Shown one piece after another: positions 49,235 to 57,668 of a DNA stretch of 64,000 nucleotides. The notes below the pieces were generated by a model. The model worked only from the letters and a program-made list of their open reading frames with translations. It ran no database searches and was not told the DNA's origin. Source of the stretch: Candidatus Calditenuaceae archaeon (GTDB taxonomy: Archaea; Thermoproteota; Nitrososphaeria_A; Caldarchaeales; Calditenuaceae). The translations under genes and the position numbers were made by a program. Position 1 is the stretch's first letter. Each line of letters starts with the position of its first letter. The stretch spans positions 186,001-250,000 of the forward strand of contig JANXED010000001.1 of NCBI GenBank assembly GCA_025058175.1, given 5' to 3'.

Positions 49235-50735
49235 CGCCTATGGACTTCAGGAGCGGCATGACGTCAGGAGGGTCCGTCTCGGCGACGTAGGCGGAGTTCT
49301 TCGCGATCATCGGCAGGTACCTCGCGTAGACGCTGAGCCTCTTCTTCGCAGCCTCCCGCTTCTCGAGCCTGCTGAGGTGAAGCCTGAGCTCCCTCGCGCA
49401 CTCCCTGATCGCGATCGTCAACTCCCTCTCTATCTCGGGCCTGTCGGAGATCGCCTCCTTCCCCACGGTCTTGTAGGGGACCTTCGGGGAGCAGATGCTT
49501 GTGAGGACCAGCACCGGCATCCCCCTCTGAACCTTATAAGCGCTCCAGTCGATCCTCTCGGAGATGACCTTCCACGAGACGTCCGCCTTCTCGTCGTAGA
49601 GGAGCGGTATCTTGTTCGCGAACCTGAGGAGGTGGATCTCCTCCGAGGGCTCGATCGCCCCGCCGTATGCGATCGCGGCCTCAACGACGAACGGTATCCC
49701 TGAGTAGCTAGACGGTGGCCTCTGGACAACGTGTAGGAACTCGGGTTTGTAGATCGCCCTCAGGCCCGCCTCGATGAACTTCACCCCAACGGGGCTGATA
49801 GTGCTGGTCTCGGGCGCCCTGAACTTCCCGTAGTTCCTGAAGGCCTCGACGAGCCTCGTGACCTCGTCGTGGGTGATCTCCTTGACCTTCTTACCCAGGT
49901 CTATCCCCGCGAGCCTCAGGACCTCCTCCGCGGTCTTCGGGCCAATCCTCTGGAACTCCGACGTGAGGAACGACCTGATGTCCCTCGACCTCGTGTTTGC
50001 CAGGAGCCTGTTAACTGTCTCGACGTCGACGCCCAGGGGGTGCGGCTTCCCCTCCTTCGGGGGCTCGGGGACGTCCTCTATCACCCTCCTGAAGACGTAG
50101 GTCCTGTACTTCGGGTCGACGAAGACGATGTTGGCGTGGGCGTTGACGACAGCGGTCATCGTGAAGTACTCCAGGATCTTGGACCTGCTCCCCGCGTAGT
50201 CGCCCTCGAGCGTCACTCTGACGATCGTCCCCCTCCATTTCCTCTGGTTAGGGAGGACGTTGTGCTCCAGGACCCTGGGCTTGTTCTCGACGATGTCGAT
50301 CATCATCCTGTACTCGTGGATCTCCTTCCCCCCGGTGCTCGAGGTGACGGTGAAGGCCTGGTTCGTGGTGATCTGGCCGTAGAGGAGGGCCATCGTCCCT
50401 CCGACCCCGAACGTCCCCCTGGACTGCTTGAACCCGTACTTGCTCCCGTAGAGGACGGTTCCGAAGGCCTTCGGTATCTTGTCGCCCTCGACCCCGATCC
50501 CGTTGTCCTTCACGGTCAGCCTGAGGACCCGCTCGTTCTGGTCGTCGACTGGCTCGAGCTGGACCCATACGTTCGGGGGGACCTTGATGATCTCGGTGGC
50601 ATCGAGGCTGTTCTCCACCAGCTCCCTGACGCACATGTAAAGGGACCTCGCGGGGTTCGTGAAGCCCGCCAAGTCCCTATTCCTGTAGAAGAAGTCGGCT
50701 GGGCTGATCTCCTCGAACCTCACCTGAGACGTCAA
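49176..50735 (-). CDS. top6B: DNA topoisomerase VI subunit B
   Basis: A 519-residue Topo VI-B. It has the GHKL ATPase motifs RELVENSLDA, VKDNGIGVEGD, GTFGVGG and the lysine-bearing transducer region. Helix-two-turn-helix and transducer segments follow to the end. It powers the type IIB topoisomerase with subunit A, which is not beside it, whereas most archaea encode the two in tandem. The TTG at 50735 is placed by a GATATAC box 33 nt upstream; GTG 50723 is an alternative. Confidence 0.94.
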   Translation of the reverse strand: MTSQVRFEEISPADFFYRNRDLAGFTNPARSLYMCVRELVENSLDATEIIKVPPNVWVQLEPVDDQNERVLRLTVKDNGIGVEGDKIPKAFGTVLYGSKYGFKQSRGTFGVGGTMALLYGQITTNQAFTVTSSTGGKEIHEYRMMIDIVENKPRVLEHNVLPNQRKWRGTIVRVTLEGDYAGSRSKILEYFTMTAVVNAHANIVFVDPKYRTYVFRRVIEDVPEPPKEGKPHPLGVDVETVNRLLANTRSRDIRSFLTSEFQRIGPKTAEEVLRLAGIDLGKKVKEITHDEVTRLVEAFRNYGKFRAPETSTISPVGVKFIEAGLRAIYKPEFLHVVQRPPSSYSGIPFVVEAAIAYGGAIEPSEEIHLLRFANKIPLLYDEKADVSWKVISERIDWSAYKVQRGMPVLVLTSICSPKVPYKTVGKEAISDRPEIERELTIAIRECARELRLHLSRLEKREAAKKRLSVYARYLPMIAKNSAYVAETDPPDVMPLLKSIGVTAKMVEDEAKAIAEELAS

Positions 50736-50821
50736 TCCGCTCCCGCCGGTCACCCCTGCCGCCCGTATATCAACCGAGTCCCTCGTTCCGGGCCTCCGGT
50801 CCCTCGCGTCAGACCTGCGTC

Positions 50822-51394
50822 TCAGTCTGCGGCCAGCGTGTCCTCCGGTGCAGGCACCCTTACGGGTTCGACCAACTTCGCCGAGCAGTCGAGGCAGTAC
50901 ACGACGGTCGAGGCGCAGGACCTGTGGTAAATCGCGCCGCAACCGCAGACCAACAGCGGCTCGCCGTTCCCGGTGGGCGCTAGCAGCGAGACCTCTCTAG
51001 TGCAGTAGAGGCAGATCCTCGTCAGGGCGAGGATGTCCCTCTGGGTGAATATCCCCACGATCCTGCCCGCCTCCTCGACGAGGAGCCGCCTGATCTTCTT
51101 CCTGTTCATCAGGTCGATCGCCTCCCTGAGGGTCGTGTCGGGGCTCACGGTTATCGGCGGCGAGGTCATCGCTTCCCTCACCCTCGTGAGTTTGGGATCC
51201 CTGCCCTCCGCGACTACGCGCTTGAGGACGTCCCTCTCTGTGATTATCCCCACGATCCTCCCCTCCCTTGTCACCGCGAGCGCTCCGATCCCCTTCGAGC
51301 CCATCAGCTTCGCGGCCTCCTCGACGGTCGCACCCTCGTCGATGGTGACCACGGAGCTCCTCGCGATCGCCCTCACCTTCGAGTCCATCACCAT
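50822..51394 (-). CDS. Tandem CBS-domain protein with C-terminal zinc finger
   Basis: A 190-residue protein. Two CBS domains (residues 1-60, with GSKGIGALAVTREGRIVGIITERD, and 65-125, with RRLLVEEAGRIVGIFTQRD) probably bind an adenine nucleotide. Residues 130-172 form a cysteine/histidine-rich finger (CLYC, then CGCGAIYHRSCAS, then CLDC) resembling RING/FYVE-type spacing. No catalytic domain. ATG 51394 is 26 nt from a GTTATTAG box. A regulatory role in sensing energy charge is inferred from the family. Confidence 0.85.
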   Translation of the reverse strand: MVMDSKVRAIARSSVVTIDEGATVEEAAKLMGSKGIGALAVTREGRIVGIITERDVLKRVVAEGRDPKLTRVREAMTSPPITVSPDTTLREAIDLMNRKKIRRLLVEEAGRIVGIFTQRDILALTRICLYCTREVSLLAPTGNGEPLLVCGCGAIYHRSCASTVVYCLDCSAKLVEPVRVPAPEDTLAAD

Positions 51395-51434
51395 GCCAAT
51401 AGTGCTGACTCATCCCTAATAACAGTAAAGGGCT

Positions 51435-53009
51435 TCACGCCCCCCTAACGGCCGGGTGCCTGCACTCCCTCACGTGGACCCTCCCCGGCCTGGACCTGTA
51501 GGACGGGTTCCCCAGCGCCACGACCATCATGTTCTCCATCCCGTCGGATGCGGGCGCGAAGAACTCCCGGACGTCGTCGTCGTAGAAGGTCAGCCCGGTC
51601 GCACCGACCCCCATCGAGTACGCGAATAGGTACGCGAGACCGACCCTGATCCCCGCCTCGAACTGGACCGCCCTGTAGCCCCTGTTGCCCAGGTGTCCGA
51701 GGACCTCACCCAGCCTCGACATCAGGAAGAAGACGACTGAGGCGTCGCTCCCGAGGTCCTGTTCCAAGCACAGGTACCCCGCGACCCTCCTGAAGTTCCC
51801 GGTCTTGAGGGGGCGGAGCTCGCAGCTCGAGAGTTGGTGCCTGTACGAGCCCGGGTCGAGCCCCTCGACCGCGTTGACGATTGCGAACCGCTCCAGCAGC
51901 GTCGGCCACCCCCTCGGGATGAAGTCGGCCTCGATCGGAGTGCTCATCGCCCACGTCACGGCCCGGAGGACGTCGCCGCGTATCGACGTCCGGGAGAACC
52001 TCCTCGTCGAGCCCCGCAAGAGGATCGCCTCGCCGAGCCTCAAGGGGCGCAGGTCGCCCCACAGCCCGCTGCGCGCAGAGGGGTTGAGGTCGCCGGTCGG
52101 CCTCAGCCTCGTGACCCCCTCCCTCCAGATCGCCACCTCGTCAGCGTCGCGAAGGCTGGAAGAGGCGTGGGCCTCCGCGATCTCCCTGTACTGGACCTCG
52201 CGCCTCGAGTAGGGCATCGGCCGATACGGGATCGGGTCGGTGGGCGGGCTCGGGTCAGGCGGGCTCGACTCGATCCCCTTCAGGACCACCACCGCTATCG
52301 CCGCCTCCCTCGGCGGCTCGGCGCCGATCAGGGCGTTGACCTCGTCGTCGACGAAACCCATCAGGACCTGAGGTTCGAGACCCTCGGCCCTCGAGACCGC
52401 CAACAGGTTCGCGCAGAGCGCGCCTCCGTCCCAGAACCAGTGCCTGTAGGACCTGGGCCCGTACTTCCAGGCGTTCCTCCAAGCGACCGAGCTCAGCACG
52501 ATCGATAGCCCCGAGTCCCTCACCTCCGGCGAGAACGTCGACCTCGCTAGCCGCTCTCTGTAGTCCCCGCGCCTGAGCTGCGAGAGCGAGAACTCACAAG
52601 GGTCGAAGTGGTACACGCCTGGCTCTAGCTCTCCCCCTCCCCCTACGACCAGGTATAGCTCGGTCTCGTGGAGGTTGCCGGTGGCCGGCGCGGCCCTGAA
52701 GTAGACCCGCTCCCACCCGTAGTCCTTAATTCTGGTGATTCCGGCGCTGTAGAAGAGCAGCTCGGCGACCAGCCTCAACTCGCACTCCCTTCCGGTCGAC
52801 GGGACGACGCCTCCGAGGGCCTCGAGGACGCTCGGAGCCGGAGACGGGAAGGAGCCCGGCAGCTCGACCTTTGGCGCGTCCCTGTAAACCTTAAAGGGGT
52901 AGGGGAAGTTCTCCCAGTCCAGCCCCCTCCCGGGCATCCTCACCGAGACGTAGCTGTGCTTCGTGGCCTCGTGGTACTCCAGCGCTGCGGCCGGGTCCCA
53001 GTTCCCCAC
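51435..53009 (-). CDS. Tandem SagB-type nitroreductase-fold oxidoreductase
   Basis: A 524-residue protein built from two nitroreductase-fold halves, about 30-270 and 310-520. The opening ALEYHEATKHSYVSVR and features such as PATGNLHETELYLVV and GVYHFDP are typical of SagB-type FMN dehydrogenases. In the second half SGSTRRFS stands near the flavin position. SagB enzymes oxidise azolines to azoles in peptide natural products. No cyclodehydratase or precursor peptide is recognised nearby, so another substrate is likely. GTG 53009 is set by a TATA-like box 26 nt upstream. Confidence 0.85.
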   Translation of the reverse strand: MGNWDPAAALEYHEATKHSYVSVRMPGRGLDWENFPYPFKVYRDAPKVELPGSFPSPAPSVLEALGGVVPSTGRECELRLVAELLFYSAGITRIKDYGWERVYFRAAPATGNLHETELYLVVGGGGELEPGVYHFDPCEFSLSQLRRGDYRERLARSTFSPEVRDSGLSIVLSSVAWRNAWKYGPRSYRHWFWDGGALCANLLAVSRAEGLEPQVLMGFVDDEVNALIGAEPPREAAIAVVVLKGIESSPPDPSPPTDPIPYRPMPYSRREVQYREIAEAHASSSLRDADEVAIWREGVTRLRPTGDLNPSARSGLWGDLRPLRLGEAILLRGSTRRFSRTSIRGDVLRAVTWAMSTPIEADFIPRGWPTLLERFAIVNAVEGLDPGSYRHQLSSCELRPLKTGNFRRVAGYLCLEQDLGSDASVVFFLMSRLGEVLGHLGNRGYRAVQFEAGIRVGLAYLFAYSMGVGATGLTFYDDDVREFFAPASDGMENMMVVALGNPSYRSRPGRVHVRECRHPAVRGA

Positions 53010-53064
53010 GCCTTGAAGGCACCTCACTCCTGATAAGACGGTTCCGGGTCCTCTCGCTTACCTT

Positions 53065-53074
53065 GAAATTATAA
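53065..53074 (+). promoter_or_regulatory. TATA-like box of cysteine synthase-like gene
   Basis: GAAATTATAA, centred about 27 nt before ATG 53097. The divergent SagB-type gene uses a separate CTTATCAG element at 53031-53039. Confidence 0.55.
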
Positions 53075-53096
53075 CAGCATTATACCTGTCGTAGCG

Positions 53097-53990
53097 ATGG
53101 AGCTCTCTGGAGTGCTGGGCGCGATCGGAAGGACCCCGATGATCGACCTAACGGCCCTCCTTCAGGGGAGAGGAAGGGTGCGGGTGATGGCAAAGGCCGA
53201 GTTCATGAACCCAGGAGGGTCGGTGAAGGACAGGCCCGCGCTGTACATCGTGATGGACGCGCTGAGGAGCGGCATGCTTACGCCCGATAAGAGGATCCTC
53301 GACGCGACCTCGGGCAACATGGGGCTGGGGCTCGCCCTGGTCGGCGCGGCCCTAGGAATAGGCGTGACGCTGGTGGTCCCGGGCAACGTCAGCCAGCAGA
53401 AGCTCTCGCTCCTGAAGTACCTGGGCTCCGAGGTGATCGTGACCGACCCGCTCGAGGGAATAGACGGCGCGATCAGGAAGGCCCGCGAGCTCCACGAGTC
53501 CGACCCTAAGAGGTACTTCTACGCCAATCAGTACGACAACCCGTCCAACGTCAGGGCCCACTACGAGACGACAGGGCCCGAGATCGTCGAGCAGACGGGC
53601 GGGAGGGTGACGCACTTCGTCGCCGGCGTCGGGACCTCCGGTACCCTGATGGGCGCGGGGAGGAGGCTGAGGGAGGTCGTTAGGGGGGTGAAGCTGATAG
53701 AGGTCCAGCCCGCCGAGCCGCTCCACGGGATCGAGGGCCTCAAGAACATGGGGAACGCCATGATCCCTAGGATCTACGACGAGGGCCTCGCTGACGAGAG
53801 GGTCTTCGTCAGGACCGAAGACGCCTACAGCACCGCGAGGCTCCTGGCGAGGCGGCACGGGTTGTTAGTGGGGCCGTCGTCCGGCGCGAACGTCTTTGCG
53901 GCCCTCTCGGTCGCGAGGGAGCTCGAGGAGGGTTTCGTGGTCACGGTCCTCCCCGACGGAGCTTACAGGTACATCGGCCTGCTGACCTGA
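53097..53990 (+). CDS. Cysteine synthase family PLP enzyme
   Basis: A 297-residue fold-type II PLP enzyme. It has IGRTPMIDL, the PLP lysine in NPGGSVKDRPA, the substrate loop TSGNMGLGLAL (usually TSGNTG), the phosphate loop GVGTSGTLMGAG and the late GPSSGAN. O-acetylserine or O-phosphoserine sulfhydrylase or cystathionine beta-synthase activity are the options. The Thr-to-Met change in TSGNMG could alter substrate choice. Two bases separate its end from the convergent KH protein gene. Confidence 0.9.
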   Translation: MELSGVLGAIGRTPMIDLTALLQGRGRVRVMAKAEFMNPGGSVKDRPALYIVMDALRSGMLTPDKRILDATSGNMGLGLALVGAALGIGVTLVVPGNVSQQKLSLLKYLGSEVIVTDPLEGIDGAIRKARELHESDPKRYFYANQYDNPSNVRAHYETTGPEIVEQTGGRVTHFVAGVGTSGTLMGAGRRLREVVRGVKLIEVQPAEPLHGIEGLKNMGNAMIPRIYDEGLADERVFVRTEDAYSTARLLARRHGLLVGPSSGANVFAALSVARELEEGFVVTVLPDGAYRYIGLLT

Positions 53991-53991
53991 C

Positions 53992-54489
53992 TCAGCCGGC
54001 CTCCTCTATCACCACCTCTACGCCCCTCAGGGCCTTAACGACGTCGTTGACCCTGTCCACACCTATCATCACCGAGGACATCCTGTCCACCTTCACGAGG
54101 AGCTGCTCGGTTCCGTCTGGGAGCCAGACCCTGCTAATCCCCGTCACCCTCGCGGGCCTCACCAGCTGCTCGAGGAGCGCGTTGATGTTCCCGGCGTACT
54201 CGACGACGTTCACCTGCGCGGCCATCCTGGAAGAGAGCTGCCTCTCGAGCCTAGACTTCACGGGCTTCAGGTCAGAGTGGGTGCGAAGGAAAACAAAGAA
54301 AATTCCGCCGGCTCTGATCGTTCTGACGTACTCAGCGGCCTTGAGCTGGGGGAACTGGGGCTCCGAGTCCAGGAGCTCCCTCATCACCCGAAGGTCCTCC
54401 GACGAGAGCGCGCCGGAGGAGACTAGAGGCTCGCACTTCGGGCAGAGGGTGCCAGTCTTGACGTCGAACTCGCAGACCGGTAGCCTCAA
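53992..54489 (-). CDS. Archaeal zinc-finger/KH-domain RNA-binding protein
   Basis: A 165-residue protein with an N-terminal zinc finger (VCEFDVKTGTLCPKCEPLVSSG) and two alpha/beta units, the second with a KH-like GVDRVNDVVKALRGVEVVI end. Archaeal proteins of this layout are annotated as NusA-like or KH-domain transcription/translation factors. The IGVDRVND stretch replaces the canonical GxxG loop, so RNA binding is not assured. ATG 54489 is family-typical. Alba lies next upstream on the same strand, 44 bases away. Confidence 0.72.
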   Translation of the reverse strand: MRLPVCEFDVKTGTLCPKCEPLVSSGALSSEDLRVMRELLDSEPQFPQLKAAEYVRTIRAGGIFFVFLRTHSDLKPVKSRLERQLSSRMAAQVNVVEYAGNINALLEQLVRPARVTGISRVWLPDGTEQLLVKVDRMSSVMIGVDRVNDVVKALRGVEVVIEEAG

Positions 54490-54533
54490 CCCCCCTTATC
54501 CCCCAGCTCATCGCTCCGCACCGTCCTCGTCGC

Positions 54534-54809
54534 TCAGTGGCTGATCTTGATCTCGATCGTGCTGACGTTGACGTCGCGGCCGTCCTGTCCCCTCAGCGTC
54601 TCGGTCCCGAGATTTATCTGGTGCACCTTCAGATCCCTCAGGAACCTGTTCCTCAGGATCTGCACGACGTCGACGGCCCTGCTGATCGCCCTTCCCCTAG
54701 CCTTCAGCGTAATGCTCTGTCCCTGTTGCAGCGCTATCAGGCACGCCAGCACGTAGCTCATCGCGGGCTTCTTTCCGACCAGCACGGTCACATCCGAGCT
54801 GCTGCTCAT
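54534..54809 (-). CDS. albA: DNA/RNA-binding chromatin protein Alba
   Basis: A 91-residue Alba (Sac10b). It has [24 protein letters not shown] (with the conserved KKP lysines), [24 protein letters not shown] and the closing ISTIEIKI-type strand. It coats DNA and RNA. ATG 54809 has a GGTGAGA motif nine bases upstream, and the TATA box is 45 nt from the ATG, so this abundant protein has a leader with a ribosome-binding site. The longer frame upstream is rejected. Confidence 0.95.
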   Translation of the reverse strand: MSSSSDVTVLVGKKPAMSYVLACLIALQQGQSITLKARGRAISRAVDVVQILRNRFLRDLKVHQINLGTETLRGQDGRDVNVSTIEIKISH

Positions 54810-54849
54810 TCTCTTCTCACCGTTTGCGTTCTTCTTACGCTCCGTCGAC

Positions 54850-54858
54850 CATAAAAAG
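54850..54858 (-). promoter_or_regulatory. TATA box of albA
   Basis: CTTTTTATG on the minus strand, about 45 nt before the ATG, leaving a leader of about 20 nt that contains GGTGAGA at 54816-54822. Confidence 0.65.
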
Positions 54859-54997
54859 GTATCACGGGACCGATCGCTCCCCTCCAAAGGGGAGCCGAGT
54901 GTCGGGCGCGCAGATCGGCGTAACGCGGGCCCCCGCAGAGCCCGTCGGACTCGCGCTCTCCCCCTAAACAACGGTTATCCGTCGGCAGTTATACCGC

Positions 54998-55453
54998 TTG
55001 CCCGTGAGCAGAGACCTGTCCGTCTATCTTTTGGTGGCGTCCGCGGTCCTCCTAGCTTCGCCGCTTGCGGTTATGACATCGATTCACTCCCCGCAAGACG
55101 CGACGTGGAGCTGTCCCATGTGCCACAGGTTCGCGTCTCTCGGACCGATGATCGTGACCCTCGTGTTGGTCGGCGCCGTTGCGCTCGCGGTCTCGATGGC
55201 GCTCGTCTCGGCTTTCGCTGCGAGGGGGTCGTCGATTGGCATCAGGGTGATCGGCCTGCTCGAGGAGGAGAAAAGGGTCGTCAACCTGCTCTCGTCGAGG
55301 GGTCCGATGACCCAGAGGGAGATCGCGATGGAGTTGGGAGTATCTAGGGTGAGGGCTCACAGGCTGGTCAGACAGCTCGAGAGGCGCGGCCTCGTCGAGA
55401 CCGAGCCGCGGGGGAGGACGAAGCTCGTCAGGCTGAAGGCCTCCGCGTCCTGA
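54998..55453 (+). CDS. Membrane-anchored winged-helix transcription regulator with external CxxC
   Basis: A 151-residue protein. Helix 1 spans residues 7-28 and helix 2 residues 48-71. The short loop between them contains SCPMCHRF, a CxxC pair with an adjacent His. After helix 2 a cytosolic winged helix runs from about 85 to 150 (EEEKRVVNLLSSRGPMTQREIAMELGVSRVRAHRLVRQLERRGLVETEPRGRTKLVRL). The topology places CPMC outside the membrane and the DNA-binding domain inside. TTG 54998 or GTG 55004 are the starts. Its end overlaps the next, convergent gene by 26 bases. Confidence 0.8.
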   Translation: MPVSRDLSVYLLVASAVLLASPLAVMTSIHSPQDATWSCPMCHRFASLGPMIVTLVLVGAVALAVSMALVSAFAARGSSIGIRVIGLLEEEKRVVNLLSSRGPMTQREIAMELGVSRVRAHRLVRQLERRGLVETEPRGRTKLVRLKASAS

Positions 55454-57341
55454 ACGGACGGTCGTCGCCCTTAAGGCCGTACCTGCGCTCGGCAGCGCGT
55501 ATTATCTCCCTGAACATCCTCTCGTAGGTCCACCCTGCGTGCCAGCAGGCCTTCCTGAAGTGCCCATCCCAGACCCATCCGGGGTTCGGGTTCGCCTCGA
55601 GCAGCCAGAGACCCCCTTTCGCGTCGAGCCTCCAATCGAACCTCGCGTAGTCCCTGCAGCCCAGTCTCTCGAAGAGGATGCTCGACCACCTGAAGAGCCT
55701 CCCCCTGACGCCGTCCGGGAGCTTAGCTGGCACCGACTCTACTGAGCCGTATGGCGAGCCCGGGTTCCACTTCGCGTCGTAGGTCAGGATCCTGGGCAGG
55801 CCGTCCGGCAGTCTGGAGTAGTCCTCCTCGAGGACCGGCAGGAAGTGAAGGTCCGGTGGGTTGCCGATCGCCGAGACCGTGAGGTCGCGGCCCTCGACGA
55901 ACCTCTCGACCAGAACGGGCCCCTCGTAGCCCCATTCTTCCCTCAGCGCCCTCACGGCCGCCCTGAGTTCGCCCGTGTCCCTCGCGACGCTCCTCTCGGT
56001 TATCCCCCAGCTGTTGTCGCCGAAGTTCGGCTTGACGATGCACGGGAAGAGCCTGCCGGGTACCCTCCTCAGGTCGTCGGGGCTCCGTACCAGCGCGTGA
56101 TCCAGCACCGGCACGCCTATCGACCTCGCGATCGCCTTGACAGCCGACTTGTCGTAGCAAAGGTTCAGGCAAGCTGGCCCCGCTCCGGTGTACCTAATGC
56201 CGAGGACCTCGAGCACAGCGGCCACGTGACCCTCCATTCGAGGGTCGTTGAGGAAGCCGTCGTCGCAGAGGTTCAACACCAAGTGTATCGAGTCCGCATT
56301 CTCCTGAAGGAACCGAAGCATCGCAGAGTGGTCGTCCAGGATGACGAACTTGTAGTCGTCGATGCCGTAAAGGGCCGATTTGAGCTCGTTGACCGCGGCC
56401 TCGTCGTCCTCGTCGAACCTTCCGCCGGGTTTGACGGGATTGGGCCTCCTCGGGTCTCCGAGTAGGACGACGACCAGAGGCCTCCGGTCATCGCCACGGG
56501 CGGGCTTCGCGGCGAGCGCGGTCACGACCATCCTCGAGCCCATTAGTCCAGGGTCCTTGTCGTCGGGGTCGTAGGTCAGCCTCGCAACCAGGGAGACGTT
56601 CACGAACCCTGCCCTCTGCAGGAGGTCCCTGAGCTCTCCGAACGTGTAGAGCCTGATCCCGTAGACCTGATCCGCGAGGACCGAGTCCCCCGAGACCACG
56701 ATCTCCCTCGTGTAGACCCTCTTCCCGTCGGAGGAGAGCTCCCTCAGCCTCACGACCACCGCGCCGTCGTGCGTCTCCGCCCTCACCGGCGAGAGCTGCG
56801 CCCTGAACGCCTCGCCGTCGGTCACGTCGATCAGCAGCTTCCCGTAGGGCCTCAGGACCCTGCGCGTTTCCCTGAGGACCCTGAGGTCATCGGACTCGTC
56901 CCTGAAGTAACCGAAGCTGTTCCCCATCAGGATGACCGCGTCGAACTGGTCGTCCCGGTAGGGCAGGCGCCGCGCGTCGCCCCTCCTGAACCTCACGGTG
57001 AGCCCCTCCCTGAGAGCGGAGGTCTCGGCGACCTGAAGCAACTCCCGCGAGTAGTCGAGGCCGTGGACGTTGCTGAAGCCCCTCCTCGCGAGCTCCAGCG
57101 AGTGCCTGCCGTTGCCGCAGCAGAGGTCGAGCACCCGGTCGTCCCTGCCGAGGTCCAGGAGCTTGACGATCAGGTCGACCTCGCGTTCCGTGAGCCTCCG
57201 GTTACAGACGACGTCGCCGTCGGTGACGAGGTAGAGACCGTTGAAGATCCGCTTCCACCACTCCGGGTCAACCCTCTCCTCGAGGGGCAAGGGGCCCGTC
57301 CCCGGCGGATTATCCCTCGCCGCCATCAGGCGAGCCACCAA
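55428..57341 (-). CDS. Methyltransferase - ATP-grasp (D-Ala-D-Ala ligase-like) fusion
   Basis: A 637-residue fusion. Residues about 40-290 form a class I SAM methyltransferase (VLDLCCGNGRHSLELARRGF, AVILMGNSFGYF, GKLLIDVTDGEAF). Residues about 300-630 form an ATP-grasp ligase of the D-alanine-D-alanine ligase type (NLCDDGFLND, CYDKSAVKAIARSIGVPV, CIVKPNFGDNSWGI, YARFDWRLD, LLEANPNPGW). The metal and ATP residues are in place. Archaea lack D-Ala-D-Ala peptidoglycan, so a small-molecule or peptide product is more likely. GTG 57341 or ATG 57326 are possible starts. Confidence 0.88.
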   Translation of the reverse strand: MVARLMAARDNPPGTGPLPLEERVDPEWWKRIFNGLYLVTDGDVVCNRRLTEREVDLIVKLLDLGRDDRVLDLCCGNGRHSLELARRGFSNVHGLDYSRELLQVAETSALREGLTVRFRRGDARRLPYRDDQFDAVILMGNSFGYFRDESDDLRVLRETRRVLRPYGKLLIDVTDGEAFRAQLSPVRAETHDGAVVVRLRELSSDGKRVYTREIVVSGDSVLADQVYGIRLYTFGELRDLLQRAGFVNVSLVARLTYDPDDKDPGLMGSRMVVTALAAKPARGDDRRPLVVVLLGDPRRPNPVKPGGRFDEDDEAAVNELKSALYGIDDYKFVILDDHSAMLRFLQENADSIHLVLNLCDDGFLNDPRMEGHVAAVLEVLGIRYTGAGPACLNLCYDKSAVKAIARSIGVPVLDHALVRSPDDLRRVPGRLFPCIVKPNFGDNSWGITERSVARDTGELRAAVRALREEWGYEGPVLVERFVEGRDLTVSAIGNPPDLHFLPVLEEDYSRLPDGLPRILTYDAKWNPGSPYGSVESVPAKLPDGVRGRLFRWSSILFERLGCRDYARFDWRLDAKGGLWLLEANPNPGWVWDGHFRKACWHAGWTYERMFREIIRAAERRYGLKGDDRPFRTRRPSA

Positions 57342-57668
57342 CAGGTCGTCGATCCCGATCTCCGGTTCCCGATATTAGATTTGATGCCTTATAAGTCCCT
57401 GCCCCCTTCGATGCCGCCGACAGGAAGGTCATCCACGACTGGCTTTTCAGGTCGGCAGTAAGGGTCATCGAGGTTGGCCTCCGGCTCCGTGCACCCCTGC
57501 GCGCCCCACGCGCTCTGGGGACAATTGGGCCTCCGGAACGGTGATCCTCGCACGGTCTGGCACCGCTTCAGCTTTCAAGCTAGGCCTATGAGACTGGCCG
57601 GTCCCCTGCCTTCCCCTGGACGCATGGCCTCGATTCGTCGACGCGCGATGTGCAGCGTCGCCTGTTGT
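57342..57668. other. Intergenic region without a gene
   Basis: About 330 bases. Near its left edge are two AT-rich elements (57371-57378 and 57387-57396) that fit a promoter for the fusion gene. The remainder is GC-rich. I found no tRNA-like T-loop, repeat or defendable open frame there. Confidence 0.5.

Noticed and set aside
57450-57668. Possible RNA gene in the GC-rich gap
   Set aside because: No tRNA T-loop, conserved stem or box motif could be recognised; no support for an RNA.
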